A DNA stretch of 64,000 nucleotides, taken from assembly GCA_020638955.1 (NCBI GenBank), contig JACKHO010000002.1:877220-941219 (forward strand). The letters are read 5' to 3'. Under the pieces are notes generated by a model. It was not told the origin of the DNA and searched no databases. It saw only the letters and a program-made list of their open reading frames with translations. The translations under genes were made by a program, and so were the position numbers. Of this stretch, positions 26,752-35,962 are shown in pieces. Source of the stretch: Planctomycetaceae bacterium. Lineage in GTDB: Bacteria; Planctomycetota; Planctomycetia; Planctomycetales; Planctomycetaceae. Within the stretch, counting starts at the first letter, position 1. Every line of letters starts with the position of its first letter.

Positions 26752-26802
26752 GAGTCATCGCGTCCCGACGTTCCTCGCCCGCATTAATCCCGAGTCGTTT
26801 CC

Positions 26803-29800
26803 ATGCTTCGTAAATCTCAAGTCCTCACGGTTATTCTGTTTCTTATTTCGGGTACGGTCTGGGGAGCCGATCAGCAAATTGACAAGTTCCTCACACAATT
26901 CTGCGTTGATTGTCACTCAGGAGAAAGTGCCCCGACTGGTTTCGATTTAACCAAGACTTCGCACGACTTGAAACAGCCCGATGTGCTGCGGCAGTGGGTC
27001 AAACTGCATGATCAGGTTGCGGCAAATCACATGCCGCCGAAAGAAGCCGACCAGCCGACGCGTGCTGAGCGCGACACCTTCCTCGATTCGCTCGATCAAA
27101 CACTTGTTGCGGCTGAACAGCAACTCGCACAAACACAGCCGCGTCTGCGTCGGCTCACACGCACCGAATATGAAAACACCATTCGCGATTTGTTCGACAT
27201 GCCCGGGATTGCACTTTCCGGGAATCTGCCAGCTGATGGGGAATCGCACGGATTCGACAAGGTGCCGGAAGCACTCGACATTTCCCACGTGAATATCGCG
27301 AAATACCTTGAGGCCGCTGACCATGTCTTGGACTATGCCATAGCCACCCGACCGGAGCCTCCGGCCATTTCCACGCGCCGCATTTCGCTGGTGAACCGGG
27401 GCGGCTTTGTGGCACACATTGTCATGAATGGTGATGGTGTGCTGCTGAAAAATGGACAGCCAGATCCCGACTTCCCGCCCGCTGGTGAGCAGAACCATTT
27501 GGATCAGGGGGCGCATGAACGGTGGGGCTCCTTCGATAACGGTGCGAGCGTGGGTTTGTTCCGTCATGAAGACGAATCAGTCAGTCCGTATTTCATTGAA
27601 CATGTCACCATTTATCCGGCCCGCTACAGGGTGCGAACCTCACTCTGGAGTTTTGGGTGGGATCAGGGAACGGTGCTTCCCGGTCGCGGCACCGAGGCGG
27701 CGCGGCTGTCAGTAGTGCAACTGACGGGTGATGGTCGCGGCGGACAGCATCCCAGTTATGTGCTGGGCTACTTCAATGCACCTGTCGGAAAGCCGCTCGA
27801 ACATGAAGTGGTGGTCTGGCTGAATCACAACGAGCTCATTGGCTTTAACACCGCTTCGCTGGCACCGGCGGCGAACTACTACAAGAAGAAGCGCGCGATG
27901 GAATTTACCGGGCCGGGAATTGTCGTGGACTGGCTCGACATTGAAGGCCCGCTGTATGACGAGTGGCCGCCAGCCAGTCACAAACTGCTGTTTGGTAACA
28001 TGCCGCTCGTCGAGTTCAAGCAGGAAGAACATCCCGGCGTAACGCCCCCCGACCATAAGCGTCCACGCCAACTCGGTGCAGGCATGAATCGGCCTGACCC
28101 TGAACCCGGCATTTGGACGGTTCACAGCGAAGACCCTCTTGCTGATGCCAACCGGCTGCTGGCAAACGCCCTGCCGAAGCTGTTTCGGCGCCGGGTTTCC
28201 GAAGCAGTACGTCAGCAGTATGTTGACATAGTGCAGGCACGACTCGATGCGGGAGACTGCTTCGAACTCGCCATGCGGATGGCTTACCGTAGTGCGATGG
28301 TGTCGCTGGACTTTCTTTACCACGTTGATGATTCAGTACCTGCCGAGCCAGCCGCGAAGCCCGATGACTATGCTCTCGCCTGCCGACTCTCGTACTTCCT
28401 CTGGAACTCGGCCCCTGATGAACGGCTTGTGCAACTCGCTGCATCTGGGGAACTGCGACGTCCCGAAGTGCTGCATGCGGAGGTGGAAAGGATGCTAAAG
28501 CATCCTCACGCGAAACGGTTCGTCGACGATTTTCTGGGACAGTGGCTGAAGCTGTATGACATTGCCGCGACGGACCCCGACAAGAAATTGTACCCTGAAT
28601 TCAGCCCGTATCTGCAGGACTGTATGGTGGCCGAAACGCGGGCGTATTTCCAGGAGCTTTTGGAGCAGGACCTCGACGTTAGCCATTTGCTGAAGTCCGA
28701 TTTCCTCATGCTGAACCAGAAGCTCGCCACGCATTATGGAATTCCTGACGTGACGGGAACGCAGGTCAGGCGTGTACCACTGCCAGCGGAATGTCCGCGC
28801 GGCGGGCTAGTGACCCAGGCGTCGATTCTGAAGATTACGGCGAATGGCACGACGACCAGCCCCGTCCCGCGCGGGGCCTTCGTACTCGACCGCCTGCTCG
28901 GCCAGCCGCCTGAGCCACCGCCGTCGAACGTGTCGGCCATTGAACCCGACGTTCAGGGGGCCACGACCATTCGGGACCAGTTGGCAAAACATCGAGACAA
29001 TGCGCTGTGTGCTTCGTGTCATCAGAAAATTGATCCGCCCGGATTTGCCCTCGAAGCGTTTGACGTCATTGGAGGATTCCGCACGCGCTACCGCTCCATT
29101 GGTGAAGGTGATCCCGCCGAGCGTGGAGCCATTGACCCGTTCATTGGCATTGGCTTCCGCCTGGGCAAGGACGTCGATGCCAGCGGCGAATTGCCTGATG
29201 GTCAGACATTTGCGAACGTTCAGGAATTCCAAAACATTGCCACAACAAATTCGCGACCACTGCTAGAGAATTTGGCCCAACGTTTCATCGTGTACTCGAC
29301 AGGCCAGACGGTACGCTTCAGCGACCGCCCGGCCCTGGCGTCTATTGTCGACCGAACGCTAGCCCAGAACGGTGGCGTGCGGACGCTGCTCCATGAAGTC
29401 ATCGGCAGTCCACTGTTCACCGGTGGTCTCGACACCGCCATCTATGAAAAGCATGATGCGGACACCCCAACGATCACAGGAAACAATATTGATGACCAGC
29501 GCATGCTGATGACAGCCACACTCGCCGCTGTCACTTCTCCGGCACTACGATCTCTTGCTGAGGAACAACCGGCCTCACCTGCACCCGACTACACCTACGA
29601 TGACGAACACAGTTTGACCGTTCGAGTGGCGGGGTTGTTCATGCCTGAACGTGCCGAAGCGTTCCGCGAACTCATCCAGCGGTTTCCGGACGTTGAATTG
29701 AAATCCCTCGATGCGGCCACAGCCGAGGCGACCATTCAGTACGCCGCCGAGAGTGGTACGTTCAAGAATGCCAACTCCGACCAAGTCATTGAGCGACTCA

Positions 29801-30093
29801 ATAACATGGTCCGCCAGGTCTCCACAGGGCTCTTCTCCGTGAAGCCAGTGGGCGAACTTCCTCACGACCAGCTTCAGCAAGTCGAGTTCGACATCATCGG
29901 ACTGGACTGCAAAGCCTGCTCACTGGCGGTGCATGACATTCTGCTGCGAAACAATGGCGTTATCCATGCCACCGCCAGCTTCCAAGACGGCAAAGCGATT
30001 GCCTGGATTGATCCTGCTCAAACCAACCACGCCGAACTCGTCACGGCGCTGAAGAAATCGAATGTGACGCTGAAGGAAATGGCCGGGGAGTAG
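26803..30093 (+). CDS. DUF1592-type planctomycete cytochrome c with two C-terminal HMA-like domains
   Basis: 1096 residues with a signal peptide (VLTVILFLISGTVWG). A haem c motif C34-V-D-C-H38 opens the PSCyt1-like part, followed by the DUF1587/1595/1592/1588/1585 series: RLTRTEYENTIRDLF, ADNRLL-type helices, LACRLSYFLWNSAPDE, NGTTTSPVPRGAFVLDRLLG and a second haem-like motif C736-A-S-C-H740. Unusually the protein continues for about 160 residues beyond DUF1585. This tail contains two ferredoxin-like units: about 937-1020 (HSLTVRVAGLFMPERA, metal cysteines replaced) and about 1027-1095 (FDIIGLDCKACSLAVHDIL), the second with an HMA-type C1036-x-x-C1039. A copper- or other soft-metal-binding role is therefore likely. 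Last gene of the locus. Confidence 0.88.
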   Translation: MLRKSQVLTVILFLISGTVWGADQQIDKFLTQFCVDCHSGESAPTGFDLTKTSHDLKQPDVLRQWVKLHDQVAANHMPPKEADQPTRAERDTFLDSLDQTLVAAEQQLAQTQPRLRRLTRTEYENTIRDLFDMPGIALSGNLPADGESHGFDKVPEALDISHVNIAKYLEAADHVLDYAIATRPEPPAISTRRISLVNRGGFVAHIVMNGDGVLLKNGQPDPDFPPAGEQNHLDQGAHERWGSFDNGASVGLFRHEDESVSPYFIEHVTIYPARYRVRTSLWSFGWDQGTVLPGRGTEAARLSVVQLTGDGRGGQHPSYVLGYFNAPVGKPLEHEVVVWLNHNELIGFNTASLAPAANYYKKKRAMEFTGPGIVVDWLDIEGPLYDEWPPASHKLLFGNMPLVEFKQEEHPGVTPPDHKRPRQLGAGMNRPDPEPGIWTVHSEDPLADANRLLANALPKLFRRRVSEAVRQQYVDIVQARLDAGDCFELAMRMAYRSAMVSLDFLYHVDDSVPAEPAAKPDDYALACRLSYFLWNSAPDERLVQLAASGELRRPEVLHAEVERMLKHPHAKRFVDDFLGQWLKLYDIAATDPDKKLYPEFSPYLQDCMVAETRAYFQELLEQDLDVSHLLKSDFLMLNQKLATHYGIPDVTGTQVRRVPLPAECPRGGLVTQASILKITANGTTTSPVPRGAFVLDRLLGQPPEPPPSNVSAIEPDVQGATTIRDQLAKHRDNALCASCHQKIDPPGFALEAFDVIGGFRTRYRSIGEGDPAERGAIDPFIGIGFRLGKDVDASGELPDGQTFANVQEFQNIATTNSRPLLENLAQRFIVYSTGQTVRFSDRPALASIVDRTLAQNGGVRTLLHEVIGSPLFTGGLDTAIYEKHDADTPTITGNNIDDQRMLMTATLAAVTSPALRSLAEEQPASPAPDYTYDDEHSLTVRVAGLFMPERAEAFRELIQRFPDVELKSLDAATAEATIQYAAESGTFKNANSDQVIERLNNMVRQVSTGLFSVKPVGELPHDQLQQVEFDIIGLDCKACSLAVHDILLRNNGVIHATASFQDGKAIAWIDPAQTNHAELVTALKKSNVTLKEMAGE

Positions 30094-30142
30094 TTGAGCA
30101 ATTATTGCGAACTGCCGGATTATCGACCGGTACCACTCGTGG

Positions 30143-30577
30143 TTAGTCACTGTTATTCCAGATCATCACGACCTTCGACGCTGGGTCAGAATTGTAGCAG
30201 CAGGGAAAGCACGGCATTCCGTCTACGACCTTCAAATGAACCCATGCCTCCACCGATTCGCGAAGTAAATCGCGGTCAACTGTGAGCATCGAGTAATCCA
30301 ATGAAGCAAGGCACTGGTCAATGAACAAAGCGTCTTCTTCATCAAGTCCGCTATGACAATGTCCACCATACTTCGGTCCAGTGCAGAAGTACGCGTACAG
30401 TTCTTCGCAGACTTGAGTCGACTGCCCGGCAGGGACGAGGAATCCTTCTAACGATCGCTGGTAACATGACAGGCCCCCACATTGGTGATCGTATTCCACA
30501 CCGGACTCATGGGCGACGATGAAGTACACACCCGCAAGCTCGTCAAGATCGACACTTATTTTTTGAATGGATGACAT
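30143..30577 (-). CDS. DUF6210-like small protein
   Basis: 144 residues, no signal or membrane segment. The opening YFIVAHESGVEYDHQCGGLSC and FLVPAGQS are like DUF6210 proteins, as far as I recognise them. It contains nine cysteines, including a CFPCC cluster near the C-terminus, which might bind metal. Function unknown. It converges with the cytochrome gene and is alone on its strand. Confidence 0.6.
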   Translation of the reverse strand: MSSIQKISVDLDELAGVYFIVAHESGVEYDHQCGGLSCYQRSLEGFLVPAGQSTQVCEELYAYFCTGPKYGGHCHSGLDEEDALFIDQCLASLDYSMLTVDRDLLRESVEAWVHLKVVDGMPCFPCCYNSDPASKVVMIWNNSD

Positions 30578-30663
30578 GTTTGTGGTGCCACATCGTCAGG
30601 CAGTTGGCCTTGCTCCCCGAATAATACGTCACATGTCACAAACTGTGGTAATCCAAGAACCAC

Positions 30664-32403
30664 TTATTCACTCTCCGCCTTCACAACATTCTCCGCCACC
30701 ACGCCGGATGGGCCATCGATGGTTACGACTTCAACTTTGGCATCAGCCGAAATTGCGGTGTTGCCGAACACGTTGGGGGCTGTTGTTGGCTGTTTAATGT
30801 CGAAGGCGGTGCGGTGGAAGTTGGACACGGTGTTGCCGCTGGCGTTGACCGAGGCACCGGTCGCCTGCAGGGCGTGTCGCCAACTGGTGACCTGATTATT
30901 CGTCATGGTCACTGTTGAATTGGGGAGTCCCCAAATGGCGAAATTGGGTGGGCCAACTTTGCGAAGTGACGTTCCGTCAAAATGATTGCCGGTCGCCTCG
31001 ACGGTACCAGCTACTCGAATTCCTGCGACGCCACCACCTCGAATGGTGTTGTTATTGAACGTGGCCGTGGCCCCTTCAAACACCATGACAATGGGAGGAA
31101 GTCCCCCCTCGCGCGCGAGTTCGTTGCCGGAGACTGTTACCGTCCAGCCGGAGTGAATGCCAATGGCAACCTGGGCGTTGTCAATGACGCGATTATTCAC
31201 CACCAGCGAAACGCCGTGTTCACAGTCATCGAAGCCAATGCCGGTAGCTCCGTTGTGATGACAGTAGTTGCCAATAATGGTGGTTTGGGCGTCTTCTGTC
31301 TGAGCAATTCCAGCCTTGCCGTTTTCGTAGCATTCATTCCCTTTAATGAGTGGCTGAGCCCCGCCGCGACTGGCGACCCCGGCCAGTTTGTTGCGGTAGC
31401 AGGTGTTTCCAATAATGACGGGACGCGCTTCCCCCTGACAGCCAATCCCCGCCATGGCGTTGTCATAGCATCGATTGTTTCGAATGGTCGGTGCGGAATT
31501 CTCATCGGCCCCAATGCCGGACATGTCATTGTTGTAGCACTCGTTGTTCTCGATGAGTGGTTCGGTGTCTTCGTAGGTCCGCACCCCAATTCCCGCGCGA
31601 CGATTTCCGTAGCACTTGTTTTCCCGGACAATTGCCTTGGAATGCTCGCTGATACCCACCCCTGCGCGAATGTTTCCGTAACAAATGTTGCGAATGACCA
31701 GTGCACTGGCGTCTTCATGACCGACACCAGCGTAGAAGTTTTCGAAGCAAATGTTTTCCTCAATGACGGGCGTCGACTTTCGCATGGCACCAATGCCACC
31801 GCCCATGTTGCGGTAGGCAATGTTGCGGTAAATGTGCGGCGTTCCCGACTTCCCTTCGGCCCCGGAAACGGCAATGCCGGTGTATCCAATATGGTGGACA
31901 ATGTTGTGCACCACCGTGCAGCGGGTAATTCCGTCGGCGGCAATGCCGGGTGTGCCGGGAGCCCCAATTTCTTCGTGCGGCTGCTCGTTCCCCTGCGTGG
32001 CATAGTGCTTGTTCCACTTTTCTTCGTCGTATGTGCCGACGCCGGTGACGGTGAATCCGTCGAGGATGGAATCTTCCGCCATACTCACGCCTGCTCCCTC
32101 GGCTCCTGCGAAATCACAATCGAGAATGGTCGCTTCGGCTCGTGCCAATCCCAGCTGGCCTTTGGAATCATCCCCCGCACTGCGAAGTGTGACTCCCGGT
32201 TTCAGCGTAATGCGTTCCTTGTACGTCCCCGCGGCAACCAGCACGACATCACCGAACGCAGCGGCGTCAACCGCGGCCTGAATGGTTCGCTGATCGCCCG
32301 GCACGTTAATCGTGGCTGCCGTGACAGCTCCTCCCATGAGCAAGGCGGAAATCACAGCAAGGGAGAGGGGGAGAGAAAGCAATGAGGTGGAAGGTGAGCG
32401 CAT
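30664..32403 (-). CDS. secreted right-handed parallel beta-helix protein (NosD/pectate-lyase-like)
   Basis: 579 residues from the ATG at 32403, which starts a signal peptide (LSLPLSLAVISALLMGGAVTA); the frame upstream to 32574 looks non-coding. After a strand-rich cap (INVPGDQRTIQAAVDAA) about a dozen repeats of roughly 23 residues follow, each like ENNECYNNDMSGIGADENSAP, the pattern of NosD-type beta helices. Each coil carries a Cys-Tyr pair and an Asn ladder. No catalytic set for pectate lyase is obvious. Likely exported, with a carbohydrate or surface role. The repeats make the opposite strand open for long distances. Confidence 0.82.
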   Translation of the reverse strand: MRSPSTSLLSLPLSLAVISALLMGGAVTAATINVPGDQRTIQAAVDAAAFGDVVLVAAGTYKERITLKPGVTLRSAGDDSKGQLGLARAEATILDCDFAGAEGAGVSMAEDSILDGFTVTGVGTYDEEKWNKHYATQGNEQPHEEIGAPGTPGIAADGITRCTVVHNIVHHIGYTGIAVSGAEGKSGTPHIYRNIAYRNMGGGIGAMRKSTPVIEENICFENFYAGVGHEDASALVIRNICYGNIRAGVGISEHSKAIVRENKCYGNRRAGIGVRTYEDTEPLIENNECYNNDMSGIGADENSAPTIRNNRCYDNAMAGIGCQGEARPVIIGNTCYRNKLAGVASRGGAQPLIKGNECYENGKAGIAQTEDAQTTIIGNYCHHNGATGIGFDDCEHGVSLVVNNRVIDNAQVAIGIHSGWTVTVSGNELAREGGLPPIVMVFEGATATFNNNTIRGGGVAGIRVAGTVEATGNHFDGTSLRKVGPPNFAIWGLPNSTVTMTNNQVTSWRHALQATGASVNASGNTVSNFHRTAFDIKQPTTAPNVFGNTAISADAKVEVVTIDGPSGVVAENVVKAESE

Positions 32404-32503
32404 GGCGGGAACTCCAGGTGGGCACGGCAAAGTTGCCAATGCAATCATACCATCAGAATCTCGGCGAGAGGAACTGTGAGGAGGACGTCGACGATGATTG
32501 CCA

Positions 32504-32860
32504 CTATACAGCCAGTAACCTGCTGATCCACATTCCAATACCGAACCATGTGCCCAGCGAGAAAACAAAGGCAACTCCCGTCAGCGCATTCGGACTGGCA
32601 AGAAACATGGATATCCCAGACAGCAGCACGAGGGTTAACGGGATGCCTTGGAGCGGCAATTCGAAAGTCATCGGAATTGGGCCAAGGAAGACAGCTGCCT
32701 CCGGCGATACGTATGAAGTCGCGGTCTGACGAGCAAAGAGGCTGAGCACCACGAGGACAACGTAGATCAAACCGAAACGCTTCCAGGCGGCAGCAGCCTG
32801 TTCTCTGATGTCGTCATTTTTCGTTTCGTTCATGACTGTCTCGCCCTCCCATACGGTCAT
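32504..32860 (-). CDS. small membrane protein, unrecognised
   Basis: 118 residues (or 109 from the ATG at 32833). Three hydrophobic segments: FGLIYVVLVVLSLFA, LPLQGIPLTLVLLSGISMFLA and TGVAFVFSLGTWFGIGMWI. No motif identified. Its start overlaps the end of the upstream membrane-protein gene by 20-47 bases, so the two are probably translated together and may form a complex in the inner membrane. Confidence 0.6.
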   Translation of the reverse strand: MTVWEGETVMNETKNDDIREQAAAAWKRFGLIYVVLVVLSLFARQTATSYVSPEAAVFLGPIPMTFELPLQGIPLTLVLLSGISMFLASPNALTGVAFVFSLGTWFGIGMWISRLLAV

Positions 32861-33290
32861 TCAAGCGATTCAGGCCCGACCTCAGTTCAGCGAGATTCTG
32901 TCCCACAATGACGCCCGTGACACTCCCGATACAAATCGCGAAGGGATGGAACTCCCACCACATGCCGAAGAAAATTGCTTCCACTCTGTCCGAGGGAGTC
33001 ATCGACGACACCGGGAACAGAAACCAGCCAACGACTAATCCGAAAGTGCCGACGACCAACACATCCCGAAATCGTGCCGGCTCGACTGCGCCGAATGACA
33101 AGACGACAGCCAGGCAGGCTATGGAACAGAGCGCCATTGGTTGCTCTGTCGTTGGGTGCGAGGCGGCGTCAGATCGCCAGACGAAATAGAAACTCGCTGC
33201 GATTATCGCATAGACACACACGGACGCCGCGCCAAGCAACACAACTCGTCGCAGCACATGCCCTCTGTCGGCATTGTCAGATCGGTCCAT
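32814..33290 (-). CDS. membrane protein, unrecognised
   Basis: 158 residues with four hydrophobic segments (about 17-38, 53-70, 76-92 and 110-128) and a charged C-terminal tail rich in Arg, Asn and Glu. No family recognised. Overlaps the 5' end of the gene at 32504-32860, forming a two-gene unit downstream of the PQQ-repeat gene. Confidence 0.6.
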   Translation of the reverse strand: MDRSDNADRGHVLRRVVLLGAASVCVYAIIAASFYFVWRSDAASHPTTEQPMALCSIACLAVVLSFGAVEPARFRDVLVVGTFGLVVGWFLFPVSSMTPSDRVEAIFFGMWWEFHPFAICIGSVTGVIVGQNLAELRSGLNRLNDRMGGRDSHERNEK

Positions 33291-33332
33291 TTGCGTCTTC
33301 CAGCCGGGCCATTTTCACCTATGCAATGGACA

Positions 33333-34685
33333 TCACTCACCCAGGCAATACAAGAACCGATCGGACCGAATCAGCAGGCGGTTGCCAGAGACGGAGGGGC
33401 TGGCGTTGAACTGGCCACCTTCTTCAAGGTCGTTGGTGGCGATCAGTTCGAATTCGGGTTTGGCGGCGACGACGAAGGTGCGGCCGGAGCGGGTGAGATA
33501 GTAGACCCGGCCATTCGCCAGAATGGATGACGCATACACCTGTCCGGAGCGGTTCATGCGTTCTTCGTAAACGAGTTCGCCGGTCTTCGCTTCCGCACAG
33601 TAGGCAATGCCAATGTTCTCGTGCATCCAGTAAAGGTATCCTTCCTGGAATACTGGCGAGGTGACGTTCGAACCTTTCTGGCTGGTCCAGAGGCGATGTG
33701 TTGAGGTGACATCTCCCCGACCGCCGGTCTTGACTGCGAGCCCCGCCACGCCGGAACGACCACCGAGTACGTAAACAATGCCCGCATCAGACACAATACT
33801 TGGGACCATGTACCACGTGATGTCGGTATCGCACGACCAGAGTTGTTCGCCCGACGTGGGATTGAATCCCAGCACTTTTCCATGAACGGCGATGACGAGT
33901 TCTTCGTCACCTGATGGCGTGGCGACGACAACTGGCGTATTCCATGATTCTTTGATGCCGCCTGCCCGCCAGCGTTCGTCGCCGGTTTTGCGGTCGAGGG
34001 CGATAAGTGATTCGCTTTCGACGCTGGCATTCACAAAGACCAAGTCCTCGTAAAACACGGGAGAGGCTGCCGTTCCCCATCCGTGAGTTCCGCTGCCGAC
34101 GTCGTGCTGCCATTGCTGCTCGCCGTCATGACTAAACGCGTACACGCCCGACTTCCCGAAAAAGACACACACGCCATTCTCGTCAGACGCGACGGTGTTA
34201 GCCGCGAATCCGTGATCGCGAATGTTTTCTTCTTCCGGCTGTCTGGCGGCGACTTCTTTGTCCCAGAGTATGGTTCCCGACTCACGGTCGAGGCACACCA
34301 AATGCCGCGTCAGGTCGCTCAAGTTTCCTCGATCTTCCCCTGGCACGAGATAGCCGGTGTAGCTTGTCACGTAAATGTGGTCATCCCACACTACGGCACT
34401 CGACGAACCACCGCCGGGCAGTTTTGTTTTCCAGACAACGTTCTTTGTTTCTGAACCTCCGTCGCTCCATTCAACTGGCAATCCTGTCGAGGCGCTGTGA
34501 CCATTTCCCTCCGGTCCGCGAAAGCGTGGCCAGTCGGTTTCGCGAACTGATCGCACGGCAACTTCACTGGTGCCAGTGGAATTTGGTGACTGCGAGCCAG
34601 TTTGATCGGACTGAGCCGTACACGCCGCCGGAATGAGTGCAAGGAGACTCAAGAGTAAGAAACCACTGAGGCTGACGTTTCGCAT
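33333..34685 (-). CDS. exported PQQ-like beta-propeller protein
   Basis: 450 residues from the ATG at 34685, which starts a signal sequence (GFLLLSLLALIPAACTAQS); a weak lipobox around the Cys is possible. After a disordered segment the protein opens with DWPRFRGPEGNGHSAS, the usual start of planctomycete PQQ-binding-like propellers. Repeats carry the blade motif, for example HLVCLDRESGTILWDKEV, LIALDRKTGDERWRAGG and VLGFNPTSGEQLWSCD. Such proteins are often BamB-like scaffolds or non-enzymatic; the PQQ-ligand residues are not clear. Periplasmic location expected. Confidence 0.85.
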   Translation of the reverse strand: MRNVSLSGFLLLSLLALIPAACTAQSDQTGSQSPNSTGTSEVAVRSVRETDWPRFRGPEGNGHSASTGLPVEWSDGGSETKNVVWKTKLPGGGSSSAVVWDDHIYVTSYTGYLVPGEDRGNLSDLTRHLVCLDRESGTILWDKEVAARQPEEENIRDHGFAANTVASDENGVCVFFGKSGVYAFSHDGEQQWQHDVGSGTHGWGTAASPVFYEDLVFVNASVESESLIALDRKTGDERWRAGGIKESWNTPVVVATPSGDEELVIAVHGKVLGFNPTSGEQLWSCDTDITWYMVPSIVSDAGIVYVLGGRSGVAGLAVKTGGRGDVTSTHRLWTSQKGSNVTSPVFQEGYLYWMHENIGIAYCAEAKTGELVYEERMNRSGQVYASSILANGRVYYLTRSGRTFVVAAKPEFELIATNDLEEGGQFNASPSVSGNRLLIRSDRFLYCLGE

Positions 34686-34722
34686 GGCAAATTTCCAGTC
34701 AATAAGATTTGAGCGGCGGAAC

Positions 34723-34746
34723 ACAGAAAGGAATGTCTGTGCCACC
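34723..34746 (+). repeat. short hairpin repeat, copy 2
   Basis: ACAGAAAGGAATGTCTGT (34723-34740) plus GCCACC (34741-34746). One base differs from copy 1 in the left arm, so the hairpin is slightly weakened. It lies in the 277-base spacer between the PQQ-repeat gene and ispH. Confidence 0.55.
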
Positions 34747-34962
34747 GGCTTTGGATCAAGCTTTACACACGGCTGAGTATATTCCCTCGGTGCGAAGCAT
34801 CTCAATTCGACCCATTAAAGAGATTGTCTCCGAGCGGTACACCAATTCTGGTTTTCGAGGCAACTATTTCGCGGTTGGGAATAGCGAACGCGGGTACGAT
34901 GTCTAGAATTCCGAAGGCTGTGAGGTCTTTCCTCCCCAGAAGTGAACTTCAAAGGAACTGAT

Positions 34963-35904
34963 ATGCGAGTCCTGCTGGCGAATCCCCGTGGATTTTGTGC
35001 GGGTGTCAATATGGCGATTGAATGTCTCGAAGAATGCATTCGGACATTCGGGCCGGACATTTATGTCTACCATGAAATTGTCCACAACAAGTACGTGGTA
35101 GATCGATTCTCCCGCCAGGGGGTGACGTTCGTCGATGAACTGAGCGAAGTTCCGTCGGGCTCGATTGTGCTGTACAGCGCACACGGCGTTTCTCCGGTCA
35201 TTCGGCAGCAGGCACGTGAACTGGGTTTGCGAACCATTGACGCGACTTGCCCGCTGGTCACGAAGGTGCATGTTGAAGCTGTGAAGTACGCCGAGGCTGG
35301 CTACAACATTATTCTCATTGGCCACGAAGGGCATGATGAAGTCATTGGAACCATGGGCGAGGCACCGGAAAGTATTACGCTCGTCGAAACACCTGATGAA
35401 GTTGATTCGCTTACCTTTGGACCAGAGGACAAACTGGCTTATCTGACACAGACAACGCTGAGCGTGGAAGAGGCGGGTGCTGTCATCCAACGACTCAAGG
35501 AGACGTTTCCGCACATCGAGGCGCCGCCCAAAGAAGACATTTGCTATGCCACGACGAATCGGCAAGATGCTGTTCGCAAGCTCATTGTCCAGGCAGATTT
35601 GCTCCTCGTGCTCGGCAGCCAGAACAGTTCCAATTCGCGGCGTCTCATGGAAATGGGACTCACGGCGGGACGTCCTGCCTATCTGATTGATGGTAAGCAC
35701 GAACTCAAGCCGGAATGGTTTGAAGGTGTCGAAACGGTCATGGTAACAGCCGGTGCCAGTGCTCCCGAAGTGGTGGTGCAGGAATGCCTGTCGCACATCG
35801 AAACGGAATACGGTGCGACCGTAGAGGAAGTCACAACACGGGAAGAACACGTGACATTCCCGCTCCCGAAAGAGTTGCGGCAACTTCAATCGGAGTTGCC
35901 GTAG
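34963..35904 (+). CDS. ispH: 4-hydroxy-3-methylbut-2-enyl diphosphate reductase
   Basis: 313 residues. Last step of the MEP pathway: reduction of HMBPP to IPP and DMAPP by a [4Fe-4S] enzyme in the cytoplasm. The three cluster cysteines are present: C12 in PRGFCAGV, C96 in DATCPLV and C194 in EDICYATTNRQ. The substrate-binding residues H41, H74 and H124 (HEGHDE) and the SxN segment SQNSSNS also match. The start at 34963 has AAAGGA eight bases before it; an in-frame GTG at 34942 is less likely. The exoD-like gene follows after 58 bases. Confidence 0.96.
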   Translation: MRVLLANPRGFCAGVNMAIECLEECIRTFGPDIYVYHEIVHNKYVVDRFSRQGVTFVDELSEVPSGSIVLYSAHGVSPVIRQQARELGLRTIDATCPLVTKVHVEAVKYAEAGYNIILIGHEGHDEVIGTMGEAPESITLVETPDEVDSLTFGPEDKLAYLTQTTLSVEEAGAVIQRLKETFPHIEAPPKEDICYATTNRQDAVRKLIVQADLLLVLGSQNSSNSRRLMEMGLTAGRPAYLIDGKHELKPEWFEGVETVMVTAGASAPEVVVQECLSHIETEYGATVEEVTTREEHVTFPLPKELRQLQSELP

Positions 35905-35962
35905 TCATTTCCGCGAAGTTTCAGTTGGCCCAGAAAATTCGACTCGGAAGTCCTCATCCTGC

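Noticed and set aside
30982..32385. 467-codon frame on the plus strand opposite the beta-helix gene
   Set aside because: The minus strand encodes a signal peptide and about a dozen clear beta-helix repeats. The plus-strand frame is open only because the repeats reuse the same codons.
34903..35889. 328-codon minus-strand frame opposite ispH
   Set aside because: ispH has all three cluster cysteines and substrate residues on the plus strand; the opposite frame has no recognisable protein features.
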